A DNA stretch of 64,000 bases from Bedellia somnulentella (Eukaryota > Arthropoda > Insecta > Lepidoptera > Bedelliidae): positions 7,531,608 to 7,595,607 of the forward strand of contig OY755191.1 of the NCBI GenBank assembly GCA_963576735.1. Reading direction: 5' to 3'. The first letter of the stretch is position 1. Each line of letters opens with the position of its first letter. This document shows, one piece after another, positions 31,307-42,499 of the stretch. The translations under genes were made by a program, and so were the position numbers. A model generated the notes under the pieces. It saw only the letters and a list, made by a program, of their open reading frames with translations. It ran no database searches and was not told the DNA's origin.

Positions 31307-34300
31307 ATGGACAATAATAGTAACGATGAGCGTATAGGGCCGCTCCCCAGGGGTTATCGCTGGGGCGCGTCTGGAGCTGGGGCTGGATGTGGCAGCATGC
31401 GGTCCCGCAGCCGCAGCAGACCGGCCCGACCACCTGGTCGGTCTGCTCGACCACCTCAGCCACCAGATGGCTTGGCAACGGTTGGGACTGGGGCAACTCA
31501 GTCCCAGCAATCGGTGCCCGCCGCTGGTGGAACAAGGCGCCGCATGGCATGGACGGTCAAAATGAATAGGAATGCCATGCGGGCCTATATTAGGGCCTCG
31601 GGTTCAAGAACTGAACAGACGGGTTATCGGGCAGCAATGTACCGCGAATTTCTGCGGCTGGAGCCCAATTTGACCGTCACAGAACAAAACCTGGCGGATC
31701 GAGTTCGGTACATATAGCGCTCAGAACTTTTTAGCACTACCGAACTCGAACAATTGCGACGCGAGGCTGTTCCCCCGCTAGACGAAGAGCCACCTTTGCA
31801 GGTTCTCCCTCCAGTCCCTGAACGGGAATTACGGAGGGAGCCAATTGCTAACCTGCCGGATGTGGGTGGTGCGGAAAGCGACTGGGGAACAGTCTCCCTA
31901 GATTTGGATTTGGTGAGGAGCGCCCTCGAAGAGACGATACTGGAATATCGCCAAGTGCCTCTCGAAAGGAGGCCAAGGCTGCCCCGAGTTCCTCTCAGCA
32001 TCAAGGTTCGGGATGTCTTTGAGGCCGTCAATAACATGCTGCCCTCATTTTTAGAGAGCAGCATGGACCTTTGGGATACGGATTCAATTCTCTTTGGCGC
32101 CGCAATGACAGTTTGTCAATTTGTCGACGTCAGGATGCCGCAAACAAGAGCTGGTGGCTCCCGCCAGGCTGGCATTACTAGTCCCAGGACTAGAACTAGA
32201 CCAGCCTGGATGAAGCGGATTGAAAGCCGTATCTCAAGGGCCAGGGTCCTCATCGGCAAACTGACCAGCTTCAGATCAGGCAACAATAGGCCGAGGGTGG
32301 TGCGCTTCGTCAGGGAGGCATTCCCTGGTGAGAATGTCTGTAGACTGGTGGAGCGCATCGATGATCTGAACCAGAAGATCGCTGCTTGGGGTAAGCGAAT
32401 TAGGCGATATTCTGAAAGGGTAAAGAAGTACCAACAGAATCGTCTCTTCATGAGTGACCAGAAGAAGTTCTACAGAACTTTGGAGCGTCCCGATGTGGTT
32501 TCGACGGGTAGGCGACCGGAAAAAGCCGATGTAGTTGCCTTTTGGCGTGAGCTTTGGCTGCCTGTTGATCATGAAGAGGGCCGATGGTTCGAGGCGGTAT
32601 AGGGAGCGTGCGAGCCAATAGCGCCCATGAACCCCGTCAACATATCCGAAGAGGTTGTGGTGGCTGCGATCCGTAAGGCTCCGAACTGGAAAAGTCCGGG
32701 GCCGGACGGATTGCACCATTACTGGTTGAAGGGGTTCACGCGCTGTCACGCTACTCTCGCCCGTCAGTTCCAAAGTGCCCTCGAGAGTGGGACGCTCCCG
32801 AACTTCTTAACTACTGGGGTCACTCCTTTAGCTCCAAAGAGCGATGCTACCGCGGATCCATCACAATACCGCCCCATTACTTGTCTTTGCACAATTTACA
32901 AGACTCTTCTGAGCTCCAAGATTACCCAACTTATTGGTGATAACAATGTGATATCTGGGGCTCAGAACGGATGTACGGACGGTAGTCGCGGTAGCAAGGA
33001 GCTACTCCTCATCGATGCGGTCGTAGGCCAACTGGTCAAACGCAACCGTCGGAACTTCTCCGCTGGCTGGATAGACTACAGGAAGGCGTTCGATTCGGTA
33101 CCTCATTCATGGCTCATGAGGGTCCTCGAGCTGTACAAAATTGAAAGTACAGTTCGACACTTCCTCGGGCGGTGTATGGGGTGCTGGAGGACGCTCCTGA
33201 GTTTAGACGGTCAGCGGATGAGGGACGCGGATGTCCAAATTGATATAAGGCGAGGGATTTTCCAGGGCGATTGCCTGAGTCCAGTTTGGTTTTGCTTGGC
33301 CCTGAACCCTCTAAGTACACTCTTGGAGAATAAGGGGACAGGCTTTCAGTTTCGGAGAGGTGGACCACGCTTGCCTCATCTCCTTTACATGGATGACCTG
33401 AAGCTTTACGCCCCCACGCCTGACAGATTGGCGGAGCTACTGACGATCACTAATGATTTCAGTGGTTCCGTCAAGATGGAGCTAGGGGTCGATAAGTGTG
33501 CAGTCATTCATGTCGAGAAGGGGCATGTCGTGCACTTTGATGGTGTCGATGTCGGCACCAATCATTTGAGGGCACTTTCCGAGGCTGAAACATATCGGTA
33601 TCTGGGCATGTCACAAACCATCGGTGTGAAGGTGGCAGACGTGAAACAGGGTGTTTGCGAGGAGTTTTATGAACGCCTGAAAAGTGTGCTTAATAGCTAC
33701 TTGTCAGGCGTTAATAAAATCCGAGCCATTAACTTCTGGGTCATGCCTGTACTGATGTACACATTTGGCGTGCTTAGATGGACTCAGACCGAACTTGACA
33801 CTCTGGACAGACGAGTCCGCACGACGACCTCTCATCGAATGCATCATCCGAGGTCGTCTGTTATGAGATTGTATATCCCGCGGAAGTGTGGTGGTCGAGG
33901 CCTCTTGAGTGCCAAAACCATGCACAACCGCGAGGTATGCAACCTCAGAAACTATTTTTTGACGATGACGGATTATAGTATTCGGGGAGAGGTGGTCGCT
34001 AGTGATAAAGTACTGACTCCCTTATCTTTGGCCTCACAGGATTGGCGAACCCCAGAGGTACTTACCACCTCTGATCGGGATTCCGTATGGAAAGAGAAGG
34101 AGCTGCACGGGAGGTTTTACAAGGTACTTCACGAACCTTTCGTTGACCGTAAAGCCTCCCTGTTTGTCTGTGCAATACAAGACCAGGTTATCAAGACGTG
34201 GAACTATCGGAAATACATCTTAAAGGACGGTACCACAGACGTTTGTCGAGCATGTGGCCGTCCCAGAGAGTCACTTAGGCATGTTATTTCCGCTTGTTCG

Positions 34301-34793
34301 GCTCTTGCTAACACTGAGTATTTGCACAGACACAACCAAGCAGCCAAAATCCTGCATCAAGAGCTCGCTCTGAAGTACGGACTCTTGCAACAGAGGCTGC
34401 CGTATTACAAGTATCTGCCGGAGCCAATCCTAGAAAACGACCGTGCCAAAATCTATTGGGTCCTATTGGAATCTAGTGGTATAGGATCGGTCGCAGTCGA
34501 GGGTATTTCTAGTGGATGTCACTGTCCCTCATGACGAGGGTCTCGTGAAAGCTGAAACCGAGAAGCGTCGGAAGTATCTCGATCTGGCTCACGAGATCAC
34601 CGACATGTGGGGTGTGATTTCGACAGAAATAATCCCAATTGTTTTGTCCGCGAATGGGTTAATTCCAACCAGCTTCGCGACCAACTTGAGGCGGTTAGAT
34701 TTCTGTGGCGTGTTGGTTCCAGCACAAATGCAGAAGGCGGTGCTGCTCGATACGGCTTGGATCGTTCGTCGGTTCTTGAACCTGAGTCCCTGA
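31307..34793 (+). pseudogene. Dong ORF: N-terminal region, RT, CCHC, REL endonuclease (2 stops, 1 frameshift)
   Basis: One reading frame from ATG 31307 to 34534 is broken only by TAG at 31715 and TAG at 32600. A frame change near 34470-34485 leads into the last segment, which ends at 34793; the total is about 1160 codons. RT motifs: SPGPDGLHHYWLK (about 32697), YRPITCL, GWIDYRKAFDSVPH (motif A), GIFQGDCLSPVWF (motif B), LLYMDDLKLYA (motif C, 33385-33417). Then the CRACGRPRESLRHVISAC zinc-binding motif (about 34246-34300) and, after the frameshift, DVTVPHDEGLVKAETEKRRK, the REL-endonuclease core. So few lesions imply recent activity; this copy cannot make a full protein without readthrough. 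Confidence 0.88.
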
Positions 34794-34825
34794 TCCCGAC
34801 CGACTGTTCTTTTGTCGGGGTGTAC

Positions 34826-34876
34826 CGCCTCTCCCATTTAAAATGTCTATTTTCTTTTTCTTCCATGGGAGAGGCG
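34826..34876 (+). other. Dong 3' hairpin (12-bp perfect stem)
   Basis: CGCCTCTCCCAT (34826-34837) pairs perfectly with ATGGGAGAGGCG (34865-34876) across a 27-nt loop. The same stem arms are kept in the older copy (29519-29530 and 31046-31057), although the Helitron now separates them. Position and conservation suggest an RNA structure recognised by the element's RT. Confidence 0.75.
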
Positions 34877-34915
34877 AGGAACTAAAGGTCATGCCCAAAA
34901 TAAAAATAATAAAAA

Positions 34916-35005
34916 CTCTTCATTGCACATCACAAAAAAACAACAATTAAAAAAAAAAGATCGGTACAAAAGCCAAACTACAACTGGCGGTCTTATCACT
35001 CCATT
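34916..35005. repeat. Dispersed repeat, target of the Dong insertion
   Basis: ACTCTTCATTGCACATCACA and GCGGTCTTATCACTCC resemble 27946-28060. The other side of this repeat may have supplied the TAA tract. Confidence 0.45.
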
Positions 35006-35219
35006 CATATTATTCCAGACAACCCATGAATGGAAAGATTTGCTGGATTAAAAACATGTTCGGTAGATGTCCAATAAATTAAACTGATTTGCTTAAAAAC
35101 TAAAATGATTCGTCAAACTGTTATCTATCTATTTTAAATATTACTAAATATTTATTAAGTTCTAACACACTTACATATAGTATTACATAAAATAAATAAT
35201 ATTCAATAAATACAATACA

Positions 35220-35338
35220 TCTATACTTATAATAAATCTGTAGAGAGGTCAATTCTGTACATGAAATATATTTTCAAAATAACTATCAGGTGGTGATTAG
35301 GGATCGATACTGATGCCAAAAATGCAATCAGTAAAATT

Positions 35339-35384
<46 letters not shown>

Positions 35385-36296
35385 GGTTTGTATGTTCCTT
35401 ATGGAAACAAAAACTACTCGACGGATTTTAACGAAACTTGGTACAATTATTCTTCATACACCTGCGCAGGTTTTTGTATACTTTCCAGCAGAGTAGTAAA
35501 GGGGAATTTTGGGAAATTTTGGGAAAACGGAAGAAGTTACTCCATTTTATAAGCTTCCGTCGCGTGTGCAGCCTTAGTATTAAGTTGAATTTTGACGTTC
35601 AAAAAACAAAGATTTATCTTTTTACTTTGAAATAAATGATTATTTTATTTATTATTTTTTTTATTTTAATGGTTAAACTTACATAGAAATCATGTGTGGC
35701 GGAAATATTCTTCATAAAATTATCTAAAAAAAAATCCTCAACAGTATATGTCTATCTTTTATGGTTGACTCACAATAACACGTGTAATTCCTGATAGCTT
35801 AGCAGTTCGGAACATCCTGATTATATTTGTTTACTTTTACGTTTGTAAACCTCTCACTCATCCCTAATTTAAAAAAGGTTACATTATTACCTATTCAATA
35901 AAAAAAGAATCATAGAAATCGGTAGACAAACACCGAAATTATTATACATAAAATAAGCCATCGCGCCCGTGATCGAAACCAAATCTTTACTAATTTACAT
36001 ATAACATACTAGATGGCGCCAGTAGTTGCATCCTACATAACGTAATGATTTATTTTTTAGATTGTTATAAATACTTCATGGCGTTTTATTCCAAAATTTG
36101 CTATTAAACGGAAATACTGAACCGTTCATTAAAGCGCATTCAAAATCACCAAACTACACTGTTAACGGAGTGCTATAAATTTAATAAATTGAAAACATTA
36201 CGCTGAATTTCACAATGCTTGAGCAGTGACTGAAGAAAGAAACCTCGGATATTTAAAAAACAACGCTACCCGTGCGAAGCTGGGACGATCCACTAG
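35220..36296 (+). mobile_element. Non-autonomous Helitron with long TGTC microsatellite
   Basis: Begins TCTATACTTATAATAAATCT and ends GCTGGGACGATCCACTAG at an A^T site. Close relative of 26618-27518 with the TGTC run expanded (35342-35386) and extra sequence near 35600-35690. The translated ORF through the run is an artefact. Confidence 0.8.
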
Positions 36297-36429
36297 TTTT
36301 TAAATAAAATAGATGTATAAATTTTACGACATATATAATAGAATATATAAACTTTTGTATGCAACACAAATAATATTATAGTGTTTCGGAGAGGAAGTGT
36401 TTTTTTACCATGTTCTTGAAAATAGGGAG

Positions 36430-36647
36430 AGACTTGGCTAATCGCACCTCTACAGGAAGACCGTTCCATAGTTGTACAGCCTGGACGGTAAAGGAGGAAC
36501 TGTAAAATTGGTGGAATGGGAAGGGGTACTAAACAAAAGATTGTGGTAAGAACGCAGATTGAGGTCATGTGAAGAGTGAAGGAATTGGAAACGCTTTTTA
36601 AGGTAGGAGGGGGTGGCAGGATTAAAAAAGATAGAGTACAGTAACGT
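36430..36647 (-). repeat. Probable retroelement 3' region
   Basis: GGAAGACCGTTCCATAGTTG and AGTGAAGGAATTGGAAACGC look like a decayed LINE 3' part. No clear ORF homology; tentative. Confidence 0.3.
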
Positions 36648-36722
36648 CTTCGTGGCCTAGCGGTATACCGTTTGGTTAATACTAATCGAACGGAAGACCC
36701 AGGTTCGAATCTCGGTATCACT
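36648..36722 (+). repeat. tRNA-like SINE head
   Basis: GTCTTCGTGGCCTAGCGGTA carries a box A-like TGGCCTAGCGG; CCAGGTTCGAATCTCGG is a good box B. The anticodon arm is extended (GTTTGGTTAATACTAATCGAAC) and the acceptor stem is poor, so this is tRNA-derived and not a tRNA gene. Confidence 0.5.
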
Positions 36723-37039
36723 ATCTCTTGCGTTTTTTTTATTATTTTGTCTTAGCTTAGAATAATAGGAAGCACTATTCCGTCTTTTACACATTCAACT
36801 ATGCAAATATGTATAAATAAAGATAATTGAACGTATATTGTATGTATTTTGAGTATTCATTTGGTAGGTCTGAGAATATGTTTATAACTTTTAATATTTT
36901 AACTATTTTTAACCTAATATTCCTATAGATATATTATGCTATATTTACGAATAAATTAATATTCTGTTTAAGCCTTAGAATGCATTGTATTGCATTTGTA
37001 AATAGTAGCATATCTTAATTTTAATTTAGTACCGCCATC

Positions 37040-37490
37040 TATGACTGATCGACTGCAAACTCACACATCACCAATGGTCAGTGTAGGGGGCAGCACCGGG
37101 CCGCCACCGCTGCGCCAAACTGCTATACATACTTACTAAAGATATTCTCATTTCGGAACATAGAAACTTGGTACAAAATGGTTGGTTTCAAGATTCTTAT
37201 GAACAATTAAAAAGGTTATTTGGAACTCAACCCCGAAGGGGTTGAAATAAAGTATAGTTATTTTTGACATTTCTGTATCTAGAAATTTGACACTTGATGC
37301 GATTGACTAATATAACCACTACAAAAAGGAATATATAAAAATCATCTATCAGTCATTCATGAGTATATACTAATGGCTACAAATCCCTAAAAAGAGGTAG
37401 CCAGAGCTTCAGAGCTAGAAACTCCACAGCCACATTTGGAAGTTGATGGGGACAAGATTGTAGAAATTAAGTATCGTTAATGTTAATTAA
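37040..37490 (-). repeat. Inverted copy of the 29640-30130 composite repeat
   Basis: GGTCAGTGTAGGGGGCAGCA then CCGGGCCGCC is the reverse complement of 30085-30125. GAACTCAACCCCGAAGGGGT matches 29950-29975 inverted. The family B part follows at 37355-37480. Confidence 0.65.
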
Positions 37491-37494
37491 AACA

Positions 37495-37870
37495 ACTATT
37501 GATTTTCGGATACTTTAATCGCGTGTAATTACATTGTTTTTAAAGCCCGACGTTTGGAAAACTTTTCAGTTATCATGGTCACGGAAAGACTGAGGTGTTA
37601 TTTGTCATTATACAGTACTATAAAATTATTAATACTAACTACCTTCACAAAATATAAGTTACATTTGCGTTTAATATTTGCTAAGTCCAATAAAAGCTAA
37701 TGTTATCTGAAGTCTTGCTAGTTTTCTTCCCTTGCTTAGTTGTGCTAATGATCGGGTTCCAAGCAGGTGGTAATTGCCAACCATCATCTCTATTGAAGTT
37801 TGGATGTTTCTTTATTTCAATAGATTCGCGATTGATATCTAGAATAATACGCGAATCTATATATACGATA
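37495..37870 (-). pseudogene. Penelope-like element 3' fragment
   Basis: The minus strand encodes ESIEIKKHPNFNRDDGWQLP, the end of a Penelope GIY-YIG endonuclease domain, followed by a 3' flank with GCCCGACGTTTGG and CACGCGATTAAAGTATCC-type sequence matching 52140-52310. The upstream RT is absent. Confidence 0.75.
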
Positions 37871-38753
37871 CTAATTATAGTACTGTATAATGACAAATCG
37901 GCGGCACAAGCAATCAAAGCCCATACACGGTTCGATATCAACTTCAGAATCTGTGCTAAGGGTTCTGGTGAATCTACTACAGTTCTGGTACTGCGGTGTC
38001 CCAAAGCTCTAGAGGTAGTAGCACTAACACCATGAAATCTTCAGTGAATTGAGAGTCATAGCGGTTCTTTCGGAAACGACGCGGCTGGCAAATAGGCAAG
38101 AGCGTGTTTGGCAATGGATCTGCATGGACCGGAACCGATTGTACCCCTCCCATTTGAATAGTTGCGCACGTGGCTCAGGGAACACACATACTCTCTCTCT
38201 AAAGTCCACTGGCAGAAAGAGTATGGCTGTAGACATTCAAAGGAAACCATGAAAATCCAATGGCTTTTAACTGAAAATTTCAACGCAGATCTTTTCTCTT
38301 AGAGCTCACTTGGCCTACTTTTTATCAATCCATAAAAAATATTACCAGGCGTGCTAACGAAGAAAAGACAGAGAATAATTAGGATATGAGAAAAGAGCCG
38401 AAATGCTTAAAGAGATGGAGTGCCATAAAAACTTAACATACACTTAAAGACCCTAGCCACCAGTGATAGCCCACTTTGCCATTCGTGCATGGAGATGACC
38501 AAACAGTTTCTTACGAACTCTAGGAATGCACAGGTGTAAGCGATATTCATAACAACACGATAGAATCCATAAAGTCCCTCTTCTAGCGTAAACTATTCGC
38601 ATTCTAGTCGGGGCTAACTTGGGACAATTAGTTGACTCTATGTCCACGTATAATGTCCCGCCATGCCGGGCTAAGTGCGTAATACGTGGCGTAAGCGCCA
38701 CGGTGGTGGTAAGCCACCCATTTTATATTAGAATAACATACACATCCCATATA
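37871..38753. other. Unrecognised block, more GC-rich than its surroundings
   Basis: Short ORFs on both strands (e.g. - 38453-38701, + 38049-38252) have no motif I recognise. The composition and abrupt borders with Penelope DNA on the left and a SINE on the right suggest a fragment of a larger element or a decayed gene. Confidence 0.3.
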
Positions 38754-39127
38754 ACGACATGATAGTCTAATGGGTAGAACACCCGCCCGAAAACAGAAGG
38801 ACGTGAGTTCAAATCCCGGGTCGGGCCTACACCAATTTGTGTTTTCTAAAAGACATATGTGTGGTTAATTTATCATGGTTTTTAACGGTGAGGGAAAACA
38901 TCATGAGGAAACCCACATGGCTAATTTATACTTAGACATGTGACAGTGAATTCGTACAAAACGGCGGCGGGCGATAGGCCTGCCCCCTATCACGTGAGTA
39001 CACTATTCAAGCAAAACGTGGGTACCTTCTCTGGACACTAAATGGCGCTGCCATGTGAGTTCAGAAGTCTTGGTACCTCTGCCAACCCCTTCGGTAATAA
39101 ACGGCGTGAACGTTTATGTTATGTTAT
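38754..39127 (+). repeat. SINE family A, full length with tRNA-like head
   Basis: Head: box A TAGTCTAATGGGTAG and box B GAGTTCAAATCCCGG; then CATGGTTTTTAACGGTGAGG, CCCCTATCACGTGAGTACAC, and the 3' end GGCGTGAACGTTTATGTTAT. Best full-length example of this Pol III-type SINE. Confidence 0.85.
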
Positions 39128-39404
39128 CCCATACATATACTTGGTTGGTGCCAAGTGTATATGGGATGATGAAACCTTTCCCGGGATAGCCAACTCACTC
39201 TCGGGCATCTTCTATGATTTGATTCATAGTTTTTAGTATAATTTTCTATCTAGTGCAAGTGAAGTCGCAATTTTATAAAGCTGAATTCACGCTTATCTCT
39301 TAAGGCCACTGTTAGCCCCGGAAGGAAGGAGGTAGAGTGACGAGCTACATCGCCGTTATGAGATTACATGTTTTTAAATTAATAGAAATTTTATAAAATT
39401 CTGT

Positions 39405-39652
39405 GTAGTGTCGGCTTAGAATAGCACTATCCCAATGATTCCGGTGGGTTTACGTAAGAGGCGACTAACGGTATTGGGGCTTTTAAGTGATTTTTGGGTG
39501 ATGCGATTGGAGACCCATTACCAACAATCTTCATTTTACCATCTTTTCCCCACTCAACTTTCCAAAAGTGGCTGAGGAATTTCTAATTCCTTAGGTCTGG
39601 CTATCCCTTCTAGGAATTTATAACTGTGAGTATATGTACGTATGTATGTTTA
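39405..39652 (+). repeat. SINE-like family B, full length
   Basis: Starts CTGTGTAGTGTCGGCTTAGA and ends GAGTATATGTACGTATGTAT. A good reference copy. Confidence 0.8.
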
Positions 39653-39832
39653 TAAGTATTAAAAAAACGACGTTCATTTATTTTATATTATTAACCAGGT
39701 TTTGTTTTACTTAATATAACAAGTTAAAATTATAAATGTGTGACTTTTTGAATATATCCGAACCGGGATTTGAACCCACGCCTGTCTGCATAACAGGCGG
39801 GGTTCCATCCACCCATTGAGCTATCACTATCA

Positions 39833-40203
39833 TGGGCGACATGATAGTCCAGTGGGTAGAACACCCGCCCGAAAAACAGAAGGGCGTGAGTTCCAATCCT
39901 GGGACGGGCCTACACCAATTTGTCTTTTCTAAAGTCATATGTGTGGTTAATTTATCATGGTTGCTTACGGTGAGGGAAAACATCGTGAGGAAACCCACAT
40001 GGCTGAGTTGTACTTAGTCATGTGGCAGTGTATTCGTACAAAACGGCGATAGGCCTGCCCCCTATCACGTGAGTACACTGTCTAAGCAAAACGTGGGTAC
40101 CTTCTCTGTAAACTAGATGGCGCTTGCCATGTGAGTTCAGGAGTATTGGTACCTCTGCCAACCCCTTCAGGGATAAACGGCGTGAACGTTTTATGTCATG
40201 TTA
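39833..40203 (+). repeat. SINE family A, full length
   Basis: Starts GCGACATGATAGTCCAGTGG. Nearly identical to the copy at 54351-54718, including shared variants in box B (GAGTTCCAATCC) and GCCCGAAAAACAGAAGGG. Confidence 0.85.
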
Positions 40204-40685
40204 TAAGCACTTAATTTCAACAATATGCTCTAGTATTAACAATAATAATAATAATCACTTGCCTTGAAAGTAACTTGTAAAGTTAAAGAAACAATATTTT
40301 TTCCTAGGGAACAAGTTTGTTATTATAAGTTACAAATTTTCTTAACAATATTGTTGGAAGAAGTCGCATGCAACACATAAGTAATTACAACGCTCGGTTC
40401 CCTAAGGCTCTCACTATTGACTCGGGCTTCGAATCCCCCTTGGCTCCAATGAGTAACTTTACTCACTTATATCAAAATTTACTATTGCGCAACAGTTCCC
40501 TTATCAATCCCGATATAGGTCACCTTTACAAACATTCAATTTCTTTAAGAAGAAATCGTACACTCACCGCGCGGATCTAACAAAGCGCGTACATACTGCT
40601 GTTGGACGTAAAATCAAAGATCCACACTTATTAATTTGTGGATGTAGAGCGTGAAATCAAGCATTGAGGCAAAGCAAGAATTAAG
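40204..40685. other. 5' flank of the CYP314A1 gene
   Basis: Contains a segment with short plus-strand ORFs (40368-40580) without recognisable homology. Regulatory sequence for the P450 is expected here; no perfect ecdysone-response palindrome was seen. Confidence 0.35.
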
Positions 40686-40720
40686 TATATAGGGGCGCAT
40701 CGTGTAACGGCCGAGCAGTC
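40686..40720 (+). promoter_or_regulatory. Predicted core promoter of the P450 gene (TATA + Inr)
   Basis: TATATAG at 40686-40692 lies 31 bp before the A of GCAGTC (A at 40717), which approximates the arthropod initiator TCAGTY. This gives a 209-nt leader to the ATG at 40926. The leader holds one short upstream ORF, ATG 40842 to TGA 40862 (6 codons). Prediction from motif spacing only. Confidence 0.4.
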
Positions 40721-40925
40721 TTGTAATAGTAAAGCTAGCGAGTGGAAGGTGCGCTTGTTGGCTGTCTTCGCGAGATTCGTGAGTCGTGTTCGACATTCGG
40801 CAGCGCCCTCCCGCACGGCTGATAAACGTTCGGACCCTGTGATGTTAGTAAACAAAAAGTGAACTTATATATACATACAGAAACGTGCTTGCCGGCATTC
40901 TAAGTGTGAAGCGGGGCCGGTCACA

Positions 40926-40970
40926 ATGTCTCTTCCGGGAGTTTTCCTTTTTTACGTGGAAAGCTTTTGG
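40926..40970 (+). CDS. shd: CYP314A1 (shade), coding exon 1
   Basis: ATG at 40926 in an acceptable context (GTCACAATGTC) opens 15 codons, MSLPGVFLFYVESFW, ending exactly at a GTAAGT donor (40971). Phase 0 matches the phase-0 acceptor TTTATTTCAG at 62996, where the frame continues S-G-P-R-P-L-I-D-W into the clear P450 N-terminus. A short N-terminal exon separated by a long intron fits the gene context, but no transcript is available to prove the join; another 5' exon could be used. The encoded peptide is hydrophobic and would form part of the membrane or organelle-targeting N-terminus. Confidence 0.6.
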
Positions 40971-42499
40971 GTAAGTTTGTTTAATATTTGTTATCTCCAA
41001 GTCGATTGATAAGTGTAATAATTAATTATAATTAAGACAGAAAAAAGTATTGTTGATTAATCAATAAATAAATATTTTTGATAAGCGTTCGAAAAATTTA
41101 ATTATTAACACCTTTCAAGGTGACGGCGTTGTCAATTTGAAGTGATTGTTATGTTTAATTGATCACGATGAATGAAGTAAAGTGAATTATCGAACCGTGG
41201 CCGGTAAGGAACGCAACGGATGAATTGTTCACATAAAGTTCACAACTTCCCGTGTTGCTATAAGGATTGACCTTCGCGAAAATTGTGTGTCTTTATTTAC
41301 CTACGATAAAAAGAAAATTTAATTGTATGGTTCTTTAAAATATAATCTTAATTTAAGAGGCCTAATTTACTTTAGCAAATTTTATTAGCTCATTGAAACC
41401 TCGTGTTCAAATAACACCATCGTAGTGATACACATTTATTATGGTTAGAGTAGAGATATTCAAGATATTTTATTATAAAAATATGTGAGCCCAAAGTTTT
41501 ATGTTTGTTAAGGAAAAATTCATACCAGCAACTTAAAAGTTTTTATTTTAAAATTTAAAACTGAGAGTTTATATTTATTAATGCTTCGTAGTTTGCATTT
41601 CTTTTATTTTAGGATAATAACCACTTAATTTAGTTTGGTATTAAAATTACATAGACGGAATATATTGAAACAATATTTCACAACTGAAGAAATTTGATTA
41701 CATTTTTAAATATACGTTTTTTTTCTCAAACTCAGATTAACATTTTTTAAAAATAAATAGTTTTTTCGAATTTTTCATCTTTTTAGTTCTATTGTTCTCA
41801 GTTATTATTTTTATATATTTATACTTTTTTATGTTTCATTAAAAATTAATCTTCTGAGCACACATGAAAATAGTAAATTGTATGTATTCATACTCCTTCC
41901 TATAATAATATATTTCCGGATTGTAAATTACCAAGCGATTTACTCAAATATTTTAATGTTGATTTCAAGCGAATTATGAAGCAAATACGGATTAATTTAA
42001 TTGATTACAAATAATTTTACAAATTCTGATGTTTTCTTATGTATTTTTTTTGTTGCATTATGTTCTATCGCCATTTTTTTCTGAAATTAGTTCTGTATTA
42101 GTTTTTCTATTTTTGATAGTATTTAACATTCAGTGGTTAAGGTAGTTTAAACATAGACAGTTCTTAGACCTTAGGTTTTATTCCTGTTTCGTTTTAAATA
42201 AGGTTTTATTAACCAAGTCACCTTTAATCCATGCTGTTGTTTATGAATTATACTTATTAAATAAACTTGGATTAATGGTACCTTATAAAAGCTCCAGGGT
42301 ATTTACCTAAGCGTGTTTCCATTCCAATTTTAAACTTCTTCCGTTCACCGGTTTTAAAATTAATAAGGAAGAAGCAAAAAAGATACATTAATTATAGTAG
42401 TTAGGATGTTCTACCACGTTGTTTTATTAAATTAGTAGTAATTTCAGCTGCTAAGTGTCAGCATCGTATAGCACTAAGTCATCAGTCGTATTTACGTAC

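Larger units (their letters stand above)
31097..34915 (+). mobile_element. Dong (R4 clade) non-LTR retrotransposon, nearly complete
   Basis: A GC-rich block of about 3.8 kb carrying a single ORF with RT and a C-terminal restriction-like endonuclease, as in R2/R4-type LINEs. RT details (RRGIFQGDCLSPVWFCLALN, LLYMDDLKLY) are those of the Dong/R4 group. Bombyx Dong is known to insert into TAA repeats; here the 5' junction is (TAA)n at 31081-31096 and the 3' end runs into AAAATAAAAATAATAAAA (34897-34914). A 12-bp hairpin precedes the tail. Confidence 0.88.

Noticed and set aside
31624..32064. Minus-strand ORF of 146 codons
   Set aside because: Shadow of the GC-rich Dong ORF on the plus strand; no motifs.
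32276..32773. Minus-strand ORF of 165 codons
   Set aside because: Also antisense to the Dong ORF and spans its amber codon; no known domain.
35342..35386. CRISPR-like array
   Set aside because: Simple tetranucleotide repeat without spacers, in an animal genome.
37681..38004. ORF as a host gene
   Set aside because: Its middle is the Penelope IEIKKHPNFNRDDGW segment; a decayed element.
41255..41275. FTZ-F1 binding site (minus strand GAAGGTCA)
   Set aside because: Lacks the conserved C of YCAAGGYCR; such octamers occur often by chance.
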